The notes: generated from the letters alone by a model not told the origin. Positions 1-3,833 are shown, counted from the first letter of the stretch. The stretch: 64,000 nt of DNA from Acetatifactor sp. (GCA_016290775.1 JAEEVF010000001.1:434001-498000); one strand, 5' to 3'. Numbers and translations: made by a program.

Positions 1-138
1 CTTAGTTTCCTGCGCTCAAATTGGGGCTTGTTTAACGGCAGCATGGGCTTCGAATACCCCGATTATGATCTCATAACCAAATATGAAGAGAAATATTATG
101 CCTCGATCAGGCAACCCAGGTGCAGAAACGGCGGATGA
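1..138 (+). CDS. C-terminal end of an unrecognised protein (partial)
   Basis: An open frame enters from the left edge and reads 45 codons to a TGA at 136-138. The visible peptide (LSFLRSNWGLFNGSMGFEY...) has no motif I recognise. It runs into the tRNA array and its stop overlaps a possible ATG (ATGA at 135-138), so it probably belongs to the same phage-like island. Without the 5' part the family cannot be named. Confidence 0.45.
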   Translation, partial: LSFLRSNWGLFNGSMGFEYPDYDLITKYEEKYYASIRQPRCRNGG

Positions 139-311
139 ATGGGCCGTTTTATGAATGCAGTAAAACCAGGGAATTGTCTGAGGCGAAAGCGAAGATGATT
201 CCCTATTTTAATGCTTTTTTGGAGGTAAAACAATGGGACATGAACGATTTACAAGCGACCACTTTTACGAACAACGGGTGGTTAGCTTACATGGTGAAAG
301 CGGTGGACTGA
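135..311 (+). CDS. small hypothetical ORF coupled to the partial gene
   Basis: A 58-codon frame starts at an ATG that overlaps the upstream stop codon (ATGA), a usual sign of translational coupling. No separate strong SD is seen and no family is recognised. It overlaps, in another frame, the mini-ORF that starts at 233 with a better SD, so at most one of the two is likely to be well expressed. Confidence 0.3.
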   Translation: MNGPFYECSKTRELSEAKAKMIPYFNAFLEVKQWDMNDLQATTFTNNGWLAYMVKAVD

Positions 312-373
312 AAATCCGCAGAGAACGGGTCGGTACCGTTACCACCCACTTGGCACCTTGGTCTAAAGGCTAG
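233..373 (+). CDS. mini-ORF running into tRNA-Glu (46 codons)
   Basis: ATG at 233 follows a clean SD (GGAGG at 221-225, 7-nt spacing). The frame encodes MGHERFTSDHFYEQ... and stops at TAG 371-373, inside the D arm of the tRNA-Glu(TTC) gene that begins at 353. It has four Glu codons, all GAA, which is the codon that tRNA reads, but Glu is not dominant in it. It resembles the other mini-ORFs of the array that end at or in a downstream tRNA. Function unknown; it may be chance. Confidence 0.3.
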   Translation: MGHERFTSDHFYEQRVVSLHGESGGLKIRRERVGTVTTHLAPWSKG

Positions 374-423
374 GACGCCAGCCCTTCAAGCTGGAAAAGA
401 CGAGTTCAATTCTCGCAGGTGCT
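353..423 (+). tRNA. tRNA-Glu(TTC)
   Basis: First tRNA of the array. Acceptor GCACCTT pairs with CAGGTGC except at position 7. The D arm GTC/GAC is present, the anticodon stem CCAGC/GCTGG is perfect and the T arm is GAG-TTCAATT-CTC. The anticodon loop CCTTCAA gives TTC with C at position 33 instead of the near-universal U. No CCA is encoded. Confidence 0.8.
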
Positions 424-429
424 ATTTAT

Positions 430-503
430 GCTTCGTTAGGCAAATTGGTTACGCCACAGGCCTCTCAAGCCTGAGATGCTAGGTTCGAATCCGGCACGAA
501 GTA
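430..503 (+). tRNA. tRNA-Glu(CTC), weak T arm
   Basis: Acceptor GCTTCGT/ACGAAGT (one G-T pair), D stem GGC/GCC, anticodon stem CAGGC/GCCTG and loop CTCTCAA (anticodon CTC). The T stem around TTCGAAT has only two Watson-Crick pairs and one wobble, so this gene may be degenerate. Confidence 0.65.
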
Positions 504-528
504 CTCCCCGAGGGGGGAAAACAATTAA

Positions 529-582
529 ATGAAAAAGGGGTTCAGGATAGTTGGCGCTTCCCCTGACCCCGCAAAACCATGA
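529..582 (+). CDS. 17-codon mini-ORF with three Pro codons, before tRNA-Pro
   Basis: ATG at 529 is preceded by a G-rich SD-like run (512-517, spacing about 11). It encodes MKKGFRIVGASPDPAKP and stops at 580-582, 38 nt before tRNA-Pro(TGG). It uses Pro codons CCT, CCC and CCA, the last directly before the stop. The Pro content is modest, so a leader-peptide role is suggested only by analogy with the Leu and Lys cases further on. Confidence 0.35.
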   Translation: MKKGFRIVGASPDPAKP

Positions 583-620
583 AATGAAAAGTTCTTTGAC
601 AAAAGAAGACAAATTTATAT

Positions 621-693
621 CGGGATGAGGTGTAGATGGATGCATGCGTGATTTGGGATCATGAGGTCGTGGGTTCGAGGCCCGCCATTCCGA
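621..693 (+). tRNA. tRNA-Pro(TGG)
   Basis: Acceptor CGGGATG/CATTCCG has the C1 start usual for bacterial tRNA-Pro. Anticodon stem CGTGA/TCATG, loop TTTGGGA giving TGG, T arm GTGGG-TTCGAGG-CCCGC. No CCA. Confidence 0.85.
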
Positions 694-730
694 TTGCGAA
701 AACACCTTGGCCATGGCGGCCGAGGATAAT

Positions 731-802
731 TCCGGGTAGCCCAATTGGCAGAGCGGTCGGCTGTTAGCCGAATGGTTGTGAGTTCGAGTCTCGCCTCGGG
801 AG
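731..802 (+). tRNA. tRNA-Asn(GTT), copy 1
   Basis: Starts TCCGGGT as tRNA-Asn often does; the acceptor has two mismatches (G-G at pair 4 and T-C at pair 7). Anticodon loop CTGTTAG gives GTT and the T arm is GTGAG-TTCGAGT-CTCGC. No CCA. Confidence 0.8.
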
Positions 803-819
803 CTTCAATAAAAAACATA

Positions 820-891
820 GCAGAGTAGACTGGAGAGGCTCCAGCCGGCCCCCATAAGGCCTGTTACGAGGGTTCGAATCCCTTCTCTGCG
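820..891 (+). tRNA. tRNA-Met(CAT) (or Ile-CAT)
   Basis: Acceptor GCAGAGT pairs with TCTCTGC except the last pair. D stem CTGG/CCAG, T arm GAGGG-TTCGAAT-CCCTT. Anticodon loop CCCATAA gives CAT with C at position 33. Whether it is elongator Met or Ile2 (lysidine-modified CAT) cannot be told from sequence alone. Confidence 0.75.
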
Positions 892-896
892 ACTTT

Positions 897-981
897 GGGC
901 GGGTAACCCGTAACTGGCAGCGGTCCTGACTGTAAATCAGGTGGCTTAAGGCTTCTGAAGGTTCAAGTCCTTCCCCTCCCA
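897..981 (+). tRNA. tRNA-Tyr(GTA)
   Basis: Class II tRNA with a long variable arm. Acceptor GGGCGGG/CCCTCCC (one mismatch), anticodon stem CCTGA/TCAGG with loop CTGTAAA (GTA), T arm GAAGG-TTCAAGT-CCTTC. The discriminator A981 is also the first base of a perfect hairpin. Confidence 0.9.
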
Positions 982-1040
982 TGGACGGTCGGCGCGACCG
1001 TCCATCCCGTCATTTGGCAGGATGGCAGGCTTGGCCTGCC
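981..1040 (+). repeat. two perfect intergenic hairpins
   Basis: Two inverted repeats sit between tRNA-Tyr and the interrupted tRNA-Lys: an 11-bp stem at 981-991/995-1005 (loop GCG) and a 7-bp stem GGCAGGC/GCCTGCC at 1024-1040 (loop TTG). Neither has a T tract, so they do not look like terminators. Perfect short hairpins recur in other spacers of the array (1124-1142 inside the tRNA-Lys insert, 2037-2057, 2885-2903, 2947-2962, 3422-3438) and might be RNA processing sites. Confidence 0.6.
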
Positions 1041-1044
1041 GCAT

Positions 1045-1169
1045 GCGTGATTAGCTCAGCTGGCAGAGCAGCAGACTCTTAATCTGAAGGTCCAGGGTTC
1101 ATGTCTCCGCTTCGCTCCGGTCGTCGCAATACCATCGTCCCCCGGACGATGTGCGACCCTGATCACGCA
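1045..1169 (+). tRNA. tRNA-Lys(CTT) with about 52 extra nt in the T loop
   Basis: All stems are present: acceptor GCGTGAT/ATCACGC, D stem GCTC/GAGC, anticodon loop CTCTTAA (CTT), and T stem CAGGG (1093-1097)/CCCTG (1157-1161). The T loop is 59 nt (1098-1156) instead of 7. The extra segment folds on its own: CATCGTCC/GGACGATG around CCC, enclosed by GTCGCA/TGCGAC. It may be an interrupted gene that needs removal of the insert, or a decayed gene. Confidence 0.65.
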
Positions 1170-1172
1170 TCT

Positions 1173-1244
1173 GGCTTTGTAGTATAACGGACATTATTCT
1201 CGGTTGTCTCCCGAAGGACAGGGGTTCGACTCCCCTCAAGGCCG
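1173..1244 (+). tRNA. tRNA-Asp(GTC)
   Basis: Acceptor GGCTTTG/CAAGGCC, anticodon loop TTGTCTC (GTC), T arm AGGGG-TTCGACT-CCCCT, discriminator G1244 as expected for Asp. Confidence 0.85.
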
Positions 1245-1264
1245 CTTTGCAGACATAATATAAT

Positions 1265-1337
1265 GCACCATTCGCCTAGAGGCATGGCATCTGCCTTCCA
1301 AGCAGAAATGAGGTCGGTTCAAATCCGACATGGTGCT
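1265..1337 (+). tRNA. tRNA-Gly(TCC)
   Basis: Acceptor GCACCAT/ATGGTGC is perfect, anticodon stem TCTGC/GCAGA with loop CTTCCAA (TCC), T arm GTCGG-TTCAAAT-CCGAC. Confidence 0.9.
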
Positions 1338-1404
1338 CTGAAGCATGGGGCAGTGGCAGCCATCTGATCTACATAAGTAATATCGGGCCCCGTGACTTCT
1401 ACTA

Positions 1405-1475
1405 GCCTTCCTCGTTCAATGGTAGGACGCGAGACTGTTAATTTCGGAATCTGGGTTCGATTCCCAGGGAAGACG
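1405..1475 (+). tRNA. tRNA-Asn(GTT), copy 2
   Basis: Acceptor GCCTTCC/GGAAGAC (one mismatch), D stem GTTC/GGAC, anticodon stem CGAGA/TTTCG with loop CTGTTAA (GTT), T arm CTGGG-TTCGATT-CCCAG. It is unlike copy 1 in sequence, so this is not a recent tandem duplication. Confidence 0.85.
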
Positions 1476-1507
1476 CTTCAAAATTTGTGGAAAGGAGGAG
1501 ACCTGAG

Positions 1508-2002
1508 ATGGCATTTCAATCTCAGACATATGGCAAACTGAACTTAAAGAAAGTTCCGGAGAAGATCATGGATTACGTGAAAAGGATGGAAAAATATGAT
1601 GCGCCGTTTCAGGTGACGGTGGGTACCGATTCCCAAAACTTCTCCGACACGAAGATTGTGTCCGTGATCGCAGTTACTTGCGAAGGTCATGGGGGAATTT
1701 TCTTCTATGAGGTGTCAAGGATCAACAGGATCGCCGACGTGAGACTGAAGCTTGCGGAGGAAACAACGAGAAGCCTTGAAATCATGACGGCGCTTGTGGA
1801 GACGCTTGAAAGCGATGAATTCAGCGAGGTTAGGGACAAGCTTTCCTTGGTGATCCATGTTGACGCAAGCTGGAACGATCGTGGCAAGACCAAGGAGTTG
1901 ATTCCAGGCCTTGTAGGCTGGATCAGGGCATGTGGTTATGACTGCAAGGTAAAGCCGGAGTCCTATGCGGCAAGTTCCATTGCCGATAGAATAAGTAAGT
2001 AA
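1508..2002 (+). CDS. YkuK/DUF458-family RNase H-like protein
   Basis: 164-residue soluble protein that I assign to the YkuK (DUF458) family of predicted RNase H-fold proteins. The N-terminal strand VTVGTDSQ (about residues 36-43) carries the acidic residue typical of that fold, and the VIHVDASWND stretch (about residue 118) gives a second conserved Asp. The biochemical role of the family is not established as far as I know. The start is ATG 1508, because a strong AGGAGG lies 8 nt upstream at 1494-1499. It is embedded between tRNA-Asn and tRNA-Thr, so it may be co-transcribed with the tRNAs; an RNase H-like protein inside a tRNA array could act on those RNAs, but that is speculation. Confidence 0.75.
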   Translation: MAFQSQTYGKLNLKKVPEKIMDYVKRMEKYDAPFQVTVGTDSQNFSDTKIVSVIAVTCEGHGGIFFYEVSRINRIADVRLKLAEETTRSLEIMTALVETLESDEFSEVRDKLSLVIHVDASWNDRGKTKELIPGLVGWIRACGYDCKVKPESYAASSIADRISK

Positions 2003-2036
2003 ATGGTGGCCTTCGTTGAAAGGCCCGAATAATAAC

Positions 2037-2057
2037 GAGGTTCCTGTTCGGAACCTC
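2037..2057 (+). repeat. perfect 8-bp hairpin before tRNA-Thr
   Basis: GAGGTTCC and GGAACCTC face each other across TGTTC, 4 nt before tRNA-Thr. A second weaker hairpin (GGCCTT/AAGGCC) follows the YkuK stop at about 2008-2025. Neither has a T run, so a processing or stabilising role is as likely as termination. Confidence 0.5.
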
Positions 2058-2061
2058 AAAT

Positions 2062-2134
2062 GCCAGACTGGCGCAATTGGCAGCGCTACTGTTTTGTAAA
2101 CAGAAGGTTCAGGGTTCGAGTCCCTGGTCTGGCT
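2062..2134 (+). tRNA. tRNA-Thr(TGT)
   Basis: Acceptor GCCAGAC/GTCTGGC is perfect, D stem GCGC/GCGC, anticodon loop TTTGTAA (TGT), T arm CAGGG-TTCGAGT-CCCTG. Confidence 0.9.
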
Positions 2135-2169
2135 CTGCGGAAGAGTAAAATGACACGGAGGAAATAGAA

Positions 2170-2253
2170 ATGTTACGACTACGATTGCTACTTCAACTTA
2201 ATAGTAAAAACACATGCCCCCGTGGCCCAATCTGGAAGAGGCAAGGCGCTTAA
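2170..2253 (+). CDS. Leu-rich leader-like mini-ORF before four tRNA-Leu genes
   Basis: ATG 2170 has an excellent SD (GGAGGAA at 2157-2163, 6-nt spacing). The peptide begins MLRLRLLLQLNS: six of the first ten residues are Leu, using TTA, CTA, TTG, CTA, CTT and CTT. The frame continues into the tRNA-Leu(TAA) gene at 2216 and its stop TAA (2251-2253) is exactly the anticodon of that tRNA. The four tRNAs that follow read UUA, CUG, CUU and UUG. Leu-rich leaders are classically regulatory (for example leu operon attenuation), but no terminator separates this one from the tRNA. A role in coupling translation to tRNA maturation is my inference. Confidence 0.55.
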   Translation: MLRLRLLLQLNSKNTCPRGPIWKRQGA

Positions 2254-2290
2254 ACCGCCTGCGGTGCAGGTTCGAATCCTGTCGGGGGTA
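2216..2290 (+). tRNA. tRNA-Leu(TAA), short variable arm
   Basis: Acceptor GCCCCCG/CGGGGGT, anticodon stem AGGCG/CGCCT, loop CTTAAAC (TAA), T arm GCAGG-TTCGAAT-CCTGT. The variable region is about 5 nt, whereas bacterial tRNA-Leu normally has a class II arm of 12 nt or more. Confidence 0.75.
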
Positions 2291-2320
2291 TCAACGGAAG
2301 GTTATGCCTTTCCGTGACAT

Positions 2321-2395
2321 GCTCACGTACCCCAATTTGGCAGAGGGACACGGCTCAGAACTGTGTCAGTATGGGTTCAAATCCCATCGTGAGTA
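2321..2395 (+). tRNA. tRNA-Leu(CAG), short variable arm
   Basis: Acceptor GCTCACG/CGTGAGT, anticodon stem CACGG/CTGTG with loop CTCAGAA (CAG), T arm ATGGG-TTCAAAT-CCCAT. Variable region TCAGT, 5 nt only. Confidence 0.75.
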
Positions 2396-2396
2396 C

Positions 2397-2470
2397 GCTC
2401 GCGTACCCCAACTGGCAGAGGGACTTGGCTAAGGACCATGAAAGTACGAGTTCGAATCTCGTCGCGAGTA
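2397..2470 (+). tRNA. tRNA-Leu(AAG), short variable arm
   Basis: Starts one nucleotide after the preceding tRNA ends. Acceptor GCTCGCG/CGCGAGT, anticodon loop CTAAGGA (AAG, which would need A34-to-I editing to read C), T arm ACGAG-TTCGAAT-CTCGT, variable region AAAGT. Its acceptor and D arm closely resemble those of the preceding gene, suggesting duplication. Confidence 0.7.
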
Positions 2471-2471
2471 C

Positions 2472-2545
2472 GGCACAGTGGCGCAATAGGCAGACGCAGC
2501 GCACTCAAGATGCGAGATTTGCGGGTTCAAGTCCTGCCTGTGCTA
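2472..2545 (+). tRNA. tRNA-Leu(CAA), short variable arm
   Basis: One nucleotide after the previous tRNA. Acceptor GGCACAG/CTGTGCT, anticodon stem GCGCA/TGCGA (one mismatch) with loop CTCAAGA (CAA), T arm GCGGG-TTCAAGT-CCTGC, variable region about 5 nt. Confidence 0.75.
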
Positions 2546-2574
2546 TTAGAAACATGTAGAAGGAGATGATCAAA

Positions 2575-2619
2575 ATGAAGCGAAAACAAAAACGAAAGCA
2601 GAAGACAAAGAAAACTTAG
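2575..2619 (+). CDS. Lys-rich 14-codon mini-ORF abutting tRNA-Lys(TTT)
   Basis: ATG 2575 is preceded by AAGGAG (about 2559-2564). The peptide MKRKQKRKQKTKKT has seven Lys (three AAA, four AAG). The stop TAG (2617-2619) shares its G with the first nucleotide of tRNA-Lys(TTT). A ribosome terminating here would cover the 5' end of the tRNA, so translation and 5' processing could compete (inference). A two-residue-repeat composition this strong, with an SD and a precise junction, is unlikely to be random. Confidence 0.55.
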   Translation: MKRKQKRKQKTKKT

Positions 2620-2691
2620 CGTCTGTAGCCAAGTGGTTATGGCAACGGGCTTTTAACCCGTATACCGTGAGTTCGAATCTCACCAGACGCA
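2619..2691 (+). tRNA. tRNA-Lys(TTT)
   Basis: Acceptor GCGTCTG/CAGACGC is perfect, anticodon stem ACGGG/CCCGT with loop CTTTTAA (TTT), T arm GTGAG-TTCGAAT-CTCAC. Preceded directly by the Lys-rich mini-ORF. Confidence 0.9.
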
Positions 2692-2729
2692 GCGATGGCA
2701 TTGGCCATGGTGACTTATTGTCGCAACGC

Positions 2730-2802
2730 GTCTGTGTGGCTTAACTGGCAGAGCAGCGGACTCTTAATCCGAAGGTTCCGGGTTCGATCCCCGGCACAGG
2801 CA
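2730..2802 (+). tRNA. tRNA-Lys(CTT), intact copy
   Basis: Acceptor GTCTGTG/CACAGGC, D stem GCTT/GAGC, anticodon loop CTCTTAA (CTT), T arm CCGGG-TTCGATC-CCCGG. It carries the same anticodon as the interrupted copy at 1045, so loss of that one would be tolerated. Confidence 0.9.
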
Positions 2803-2809
2803 TTATGAT

Positions 2810-2881
2810 GGGACATAGCGCAATTGGCAGAGCAACCGCCTTATATGCGGCAGGTTTTCCGGTTCAAGTCCGGATGTCCCG
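2810..2881 (+). tRNA. tRNA-Ile(TAT)
   Basis: Acceptor GGGACAT/ATGTCCC is perfect, anticodon loop CTTATAT (TAT, reads AUA), T arm TCCGG-TTCAAGT-CCGGA. Most bacteria read AUA with a lysidine-modified CAT tRNA, so a TAT anticodon points to phage or mobile origin. Confidence 0.85.
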
Positions 2882-2901
2882 ACTATGCTACCAGAGGTAG
2901 C

Positions 2902-2930
2902 ATGACAAACATTAAAGATGTAGATATAAT
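2902..2930 (+). promoter_or_regulatory. promoter inside the tRNA array
   Basis: ATGACA (2902-2907), 17 nt, TATAAT (2925-2930): a near-consensus housekeeping promoter. It lies just after a perfect hairpin (2885-2903) and drives the mini-ORF at 2978, the terminator at 3112 and then the last nine tRNAs. It is the only strong promoter I see within the array. Confidence 0.7.
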
Positions 2931-2977
2931 AAGATCAAGAGATCAAGAGCGCAGTGGCGCTCAGAAAGGACAAAACA

Positions 2978-3085
2978 ATGACAAAGTTTAACTTCTGGCA
3001 AATTTCATGTTCATCTCAGCGAAACCATCAGATTAGTAGATGGCTTATTAGAGTGCGCATGAAATCGGGAGAGTTAATGTCATAA
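2978..3085 (+). CDS. 35-codon leader-like ORF, Ser-containing, before an attenuator-like terminator
   Basis: ATG 2978 follows an SD (AGAAAGGA, 2963-2970) downstream of a strong promoter and a small hairpin (2947-2962). The peptide begins MTKFNFWQISCSSQRNHQ and contains six Ser codons in 35 (TCA three times, TCT, AGT and TCG). A strong intrinsic terminator follows 26 nt after the stop, then tRNA-Ser(CGA). Promoter, short ORF, terminator, target gene is the layout of ribosome-mediated attenuation. Ser content is only moderate, so the effector amino acid is uncertain; it may also be an ordinary small gene. Confidence 0.45.
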   Translation: MTKFNFWQISCSSQRNHQISRWLIRVRMKSGELMS

Positions 3086-3111
3086 TCATATGCAATATGT
3101 CTGCATTGGAT

Positions 3112-3148
3112 GACCTTTTCGGATTTCATGATCTGAAAAGGTCTTTTT
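3112..3148 (+). terminator. strong intrinsic terminator / possible attenuator before tRNA-Ser
   Basis: Stem GACCTTTTC-GGAT (3112-3124) pairs with ATCT-GAAAAGGTC (3131-3143), 13 bp with a 6-nt loop, followed by TTTTT. It ends 10 nt before tRNA-Ser(CGA). The nine tRNAs beyond it have no other visible promoter, so read-through or antitermination must express them. Confidence 0.8.
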
Positions 3149-3158
3149 ATTTGTAAAT

Positions 3159-3241
3159 GCCGTCTTGGGGTAATTGGTAGCCCGCCCGTCCCGAAAACGG
3201 GTGATCGACGAGATTTGGGAGTTCGAGTCTCTCAGGCGGCG
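3159..3241 (+). tRNA. tRNA-Ser(CGA)
   Basis: Class II with a long variable arm. Acceptor GCCGTCT/AGGCGGC, anticodon stem CCCGT/ACGGG is perfect, loop CCCGAAA gives CGA with C at position 33, discriminator G. Confidence 0.8.
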
Positions 3242-3243
3242 CT

Positions 3244-3314
3244 GTGGCCGTTGTTTAATGGCAGAACGGCGGATTGTGGATCCGCTCATGAGAGTTCGAT
3301 TCTCTCCGGTCACA
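3244..3314 (+). tRNA. tRNA-His(GTG)
   Basis: Acceptor GTGGCCG/CGGTCAC, anticodon stem GCGGA/TCCGC with loop TTGTGGA (GTG), T arm GAGAG-TTCGATT-CTCTC. The base before G1 is T, not the encoded G-1 usual in bacteria, so G-1 would have to be absent or added. Confidence 0.85.
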
Positions 3315-3318
3315 CTTT

Positions 3319-3409
3319 GCGGTTCTAAGCCTAATTGGTAAGGCAGTGGTTTGCTAAATCACGAGTAATCCTTCGGCGGGATGTTCGGGTTCGAGTCCCG
3401 AGGGCCGCG
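3319..3409 (+). tRNA. tRNA-Ser(GCT)
   Basis: Class II with a long variable arm. Acceptor GCGGTTC/GGGCCGC, anticodon stem GTGGT/ATCAC with loop TTGCTAA (GCT), T arm TCGGG-TTCGAGT-CCCGA, discriminator G. Confidence 0.9.
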
Positions 3410-3421
3410 CTAACACGCGCA

Positions 3422-3438
3422 GGGAATCAAAGATTCCC
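3422..3438 (+). repeat. perfect hairpin in spacer
   Basis: GGGAATC and GATTCCC are separated by AAA, between tRNA-Ser(GCT) and tRNA-Ile(GAT). No T tract follows. Confidence 0.5.
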
Positions 3439-3445
3439 AGCTATG

Positions 3446-3514
3446 GTAATGTCTTTCAATGGTAGGAAGCCCGTCTGATACGCGGGTAATGGGAGTTCGA
3501 TTCTCCCCGTTACA
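3446..3514 (+). tRNA. tRNA-Ile(GAT)
   Basis: Acceptor GTAATGT/CCGTTAC (one mismatch), anticodon stem CCCGT/GCGGG with loop CTGATAC (GAT), T arm GGAG-TTCGATT-CTCC. At 69 nt it is one of the shortest of the array; the D stem is short. Confidence 0.8.
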
Positions 3515-3520
3515 ATTAAT

Positions 3521-3590
3521 GGCGTTTAGCATAATGGAGAGTGCGCCGGACCTTGACTCCGGAAATGTCAGTTCGATCCTGACAGTGCCT
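3521..3590 (+). tRNA. tRNA-Gln(TTG)
   Basis: Acceptor GGCGTTT/CAGTGCC, perfect anticodon stem CCGGA/TCCGG, loop CCTTGAC giving TTG with C at position 33, T arm TGTCAG-TTCGATC-CTGACA. Confidence 0.8.
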
Positions 3591-3605
3591 GCTTAGAGAA
3601 TATCT

Positions 3606-3677
3606 GATCCCGTAGTCAAAAGGCTAAGGCGGTTGGCTGCAACCCAGCAGGTGGGCGTTCGATTCGCCCCGGGATCT
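3606..3677 (+). tRNA. tRNA-Cys(GCA)
   Basis: Acceptor GATCCCG/CGGGATC is perfect, anticodon loop CTGCAAC (GCA), T arm GGGCG-TTCGATT-CGCCC. Confidence 0.9.
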
Positions 3678-3681
3678 TTAT

Positions 3682-3753
3682 GTCGCGATAGGCTAATGGA
3701 GAAACTTGGCGGCTACGACCCGGCAATTCTGAGTTCGAATCTCAGTCGCGACA
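3682..3753 (+). tRNA. tRNA-Arg(ACG)
   Basis: Acceptor GTCGCGA/TCGCGAC is perfect, loop CTACGAC (ACG; wobble A34 would need editing to inosine), T arm CTGAG-TTCGAAT-CTCAG. The D stem is weak and the anticodon stem has one G-G mismatch. Confidence 0.75.
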
Positions 3754-3758
3754 TTATA

Positions 3759-3828
3759 GGCGTTTCGCATAACGGTGAGTGTACCGGACTCTGACTCCGG
3801 GGATAAAGGTTCGATTCCTTTAGCGCCT
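3759..3828 (+). tRNA. tRNA-Gln(CTG)
   Basis: Acceptor GGCGTTT/TAGCGCC (last pair mismatched), perfect anticodon stem CCGGA/TCCGG with loop CTCTGAC (CTG), T arm AAAGG-TTCGATT-CCTTT. A clear paralogue of the Gln(TTG) gene at 3521, sharing acceptor and anticodon stem, but with T33. Confidence 0.85.
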
Positions 3829-3833
3829 GCTAT

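Noticed and set aside
712..738. Eight-codon ORF MAAEDNSG ending inside tRNA-Asn as another leader
   Set aside because: No SD and only one Asn codon; not distinguishable from chance.
436..982. Long minus-strand open frames across the first tRNAs
   Set aside because: They are reverse-complement readings of tRNA genes; no SD and no recognisable product.
1344..1394. CATGGGG/CCCCGTG ends enclosing 37 nt between tRNA-Gly and tRNA-Asn, looking like an acceptor stem
   Set aside because: Only about 51 nt long, with no T arm and no convincing anticodon arm; it cannot be called a tRNA, at most a decayed one.
2149..2166. Five-codon ORF MTRRK just after tRNA-Thr
   Set aside because: Too short to judge, overlaps the SD of the Leu-rich ORF, and lies after, not before, the Thr tRNA.
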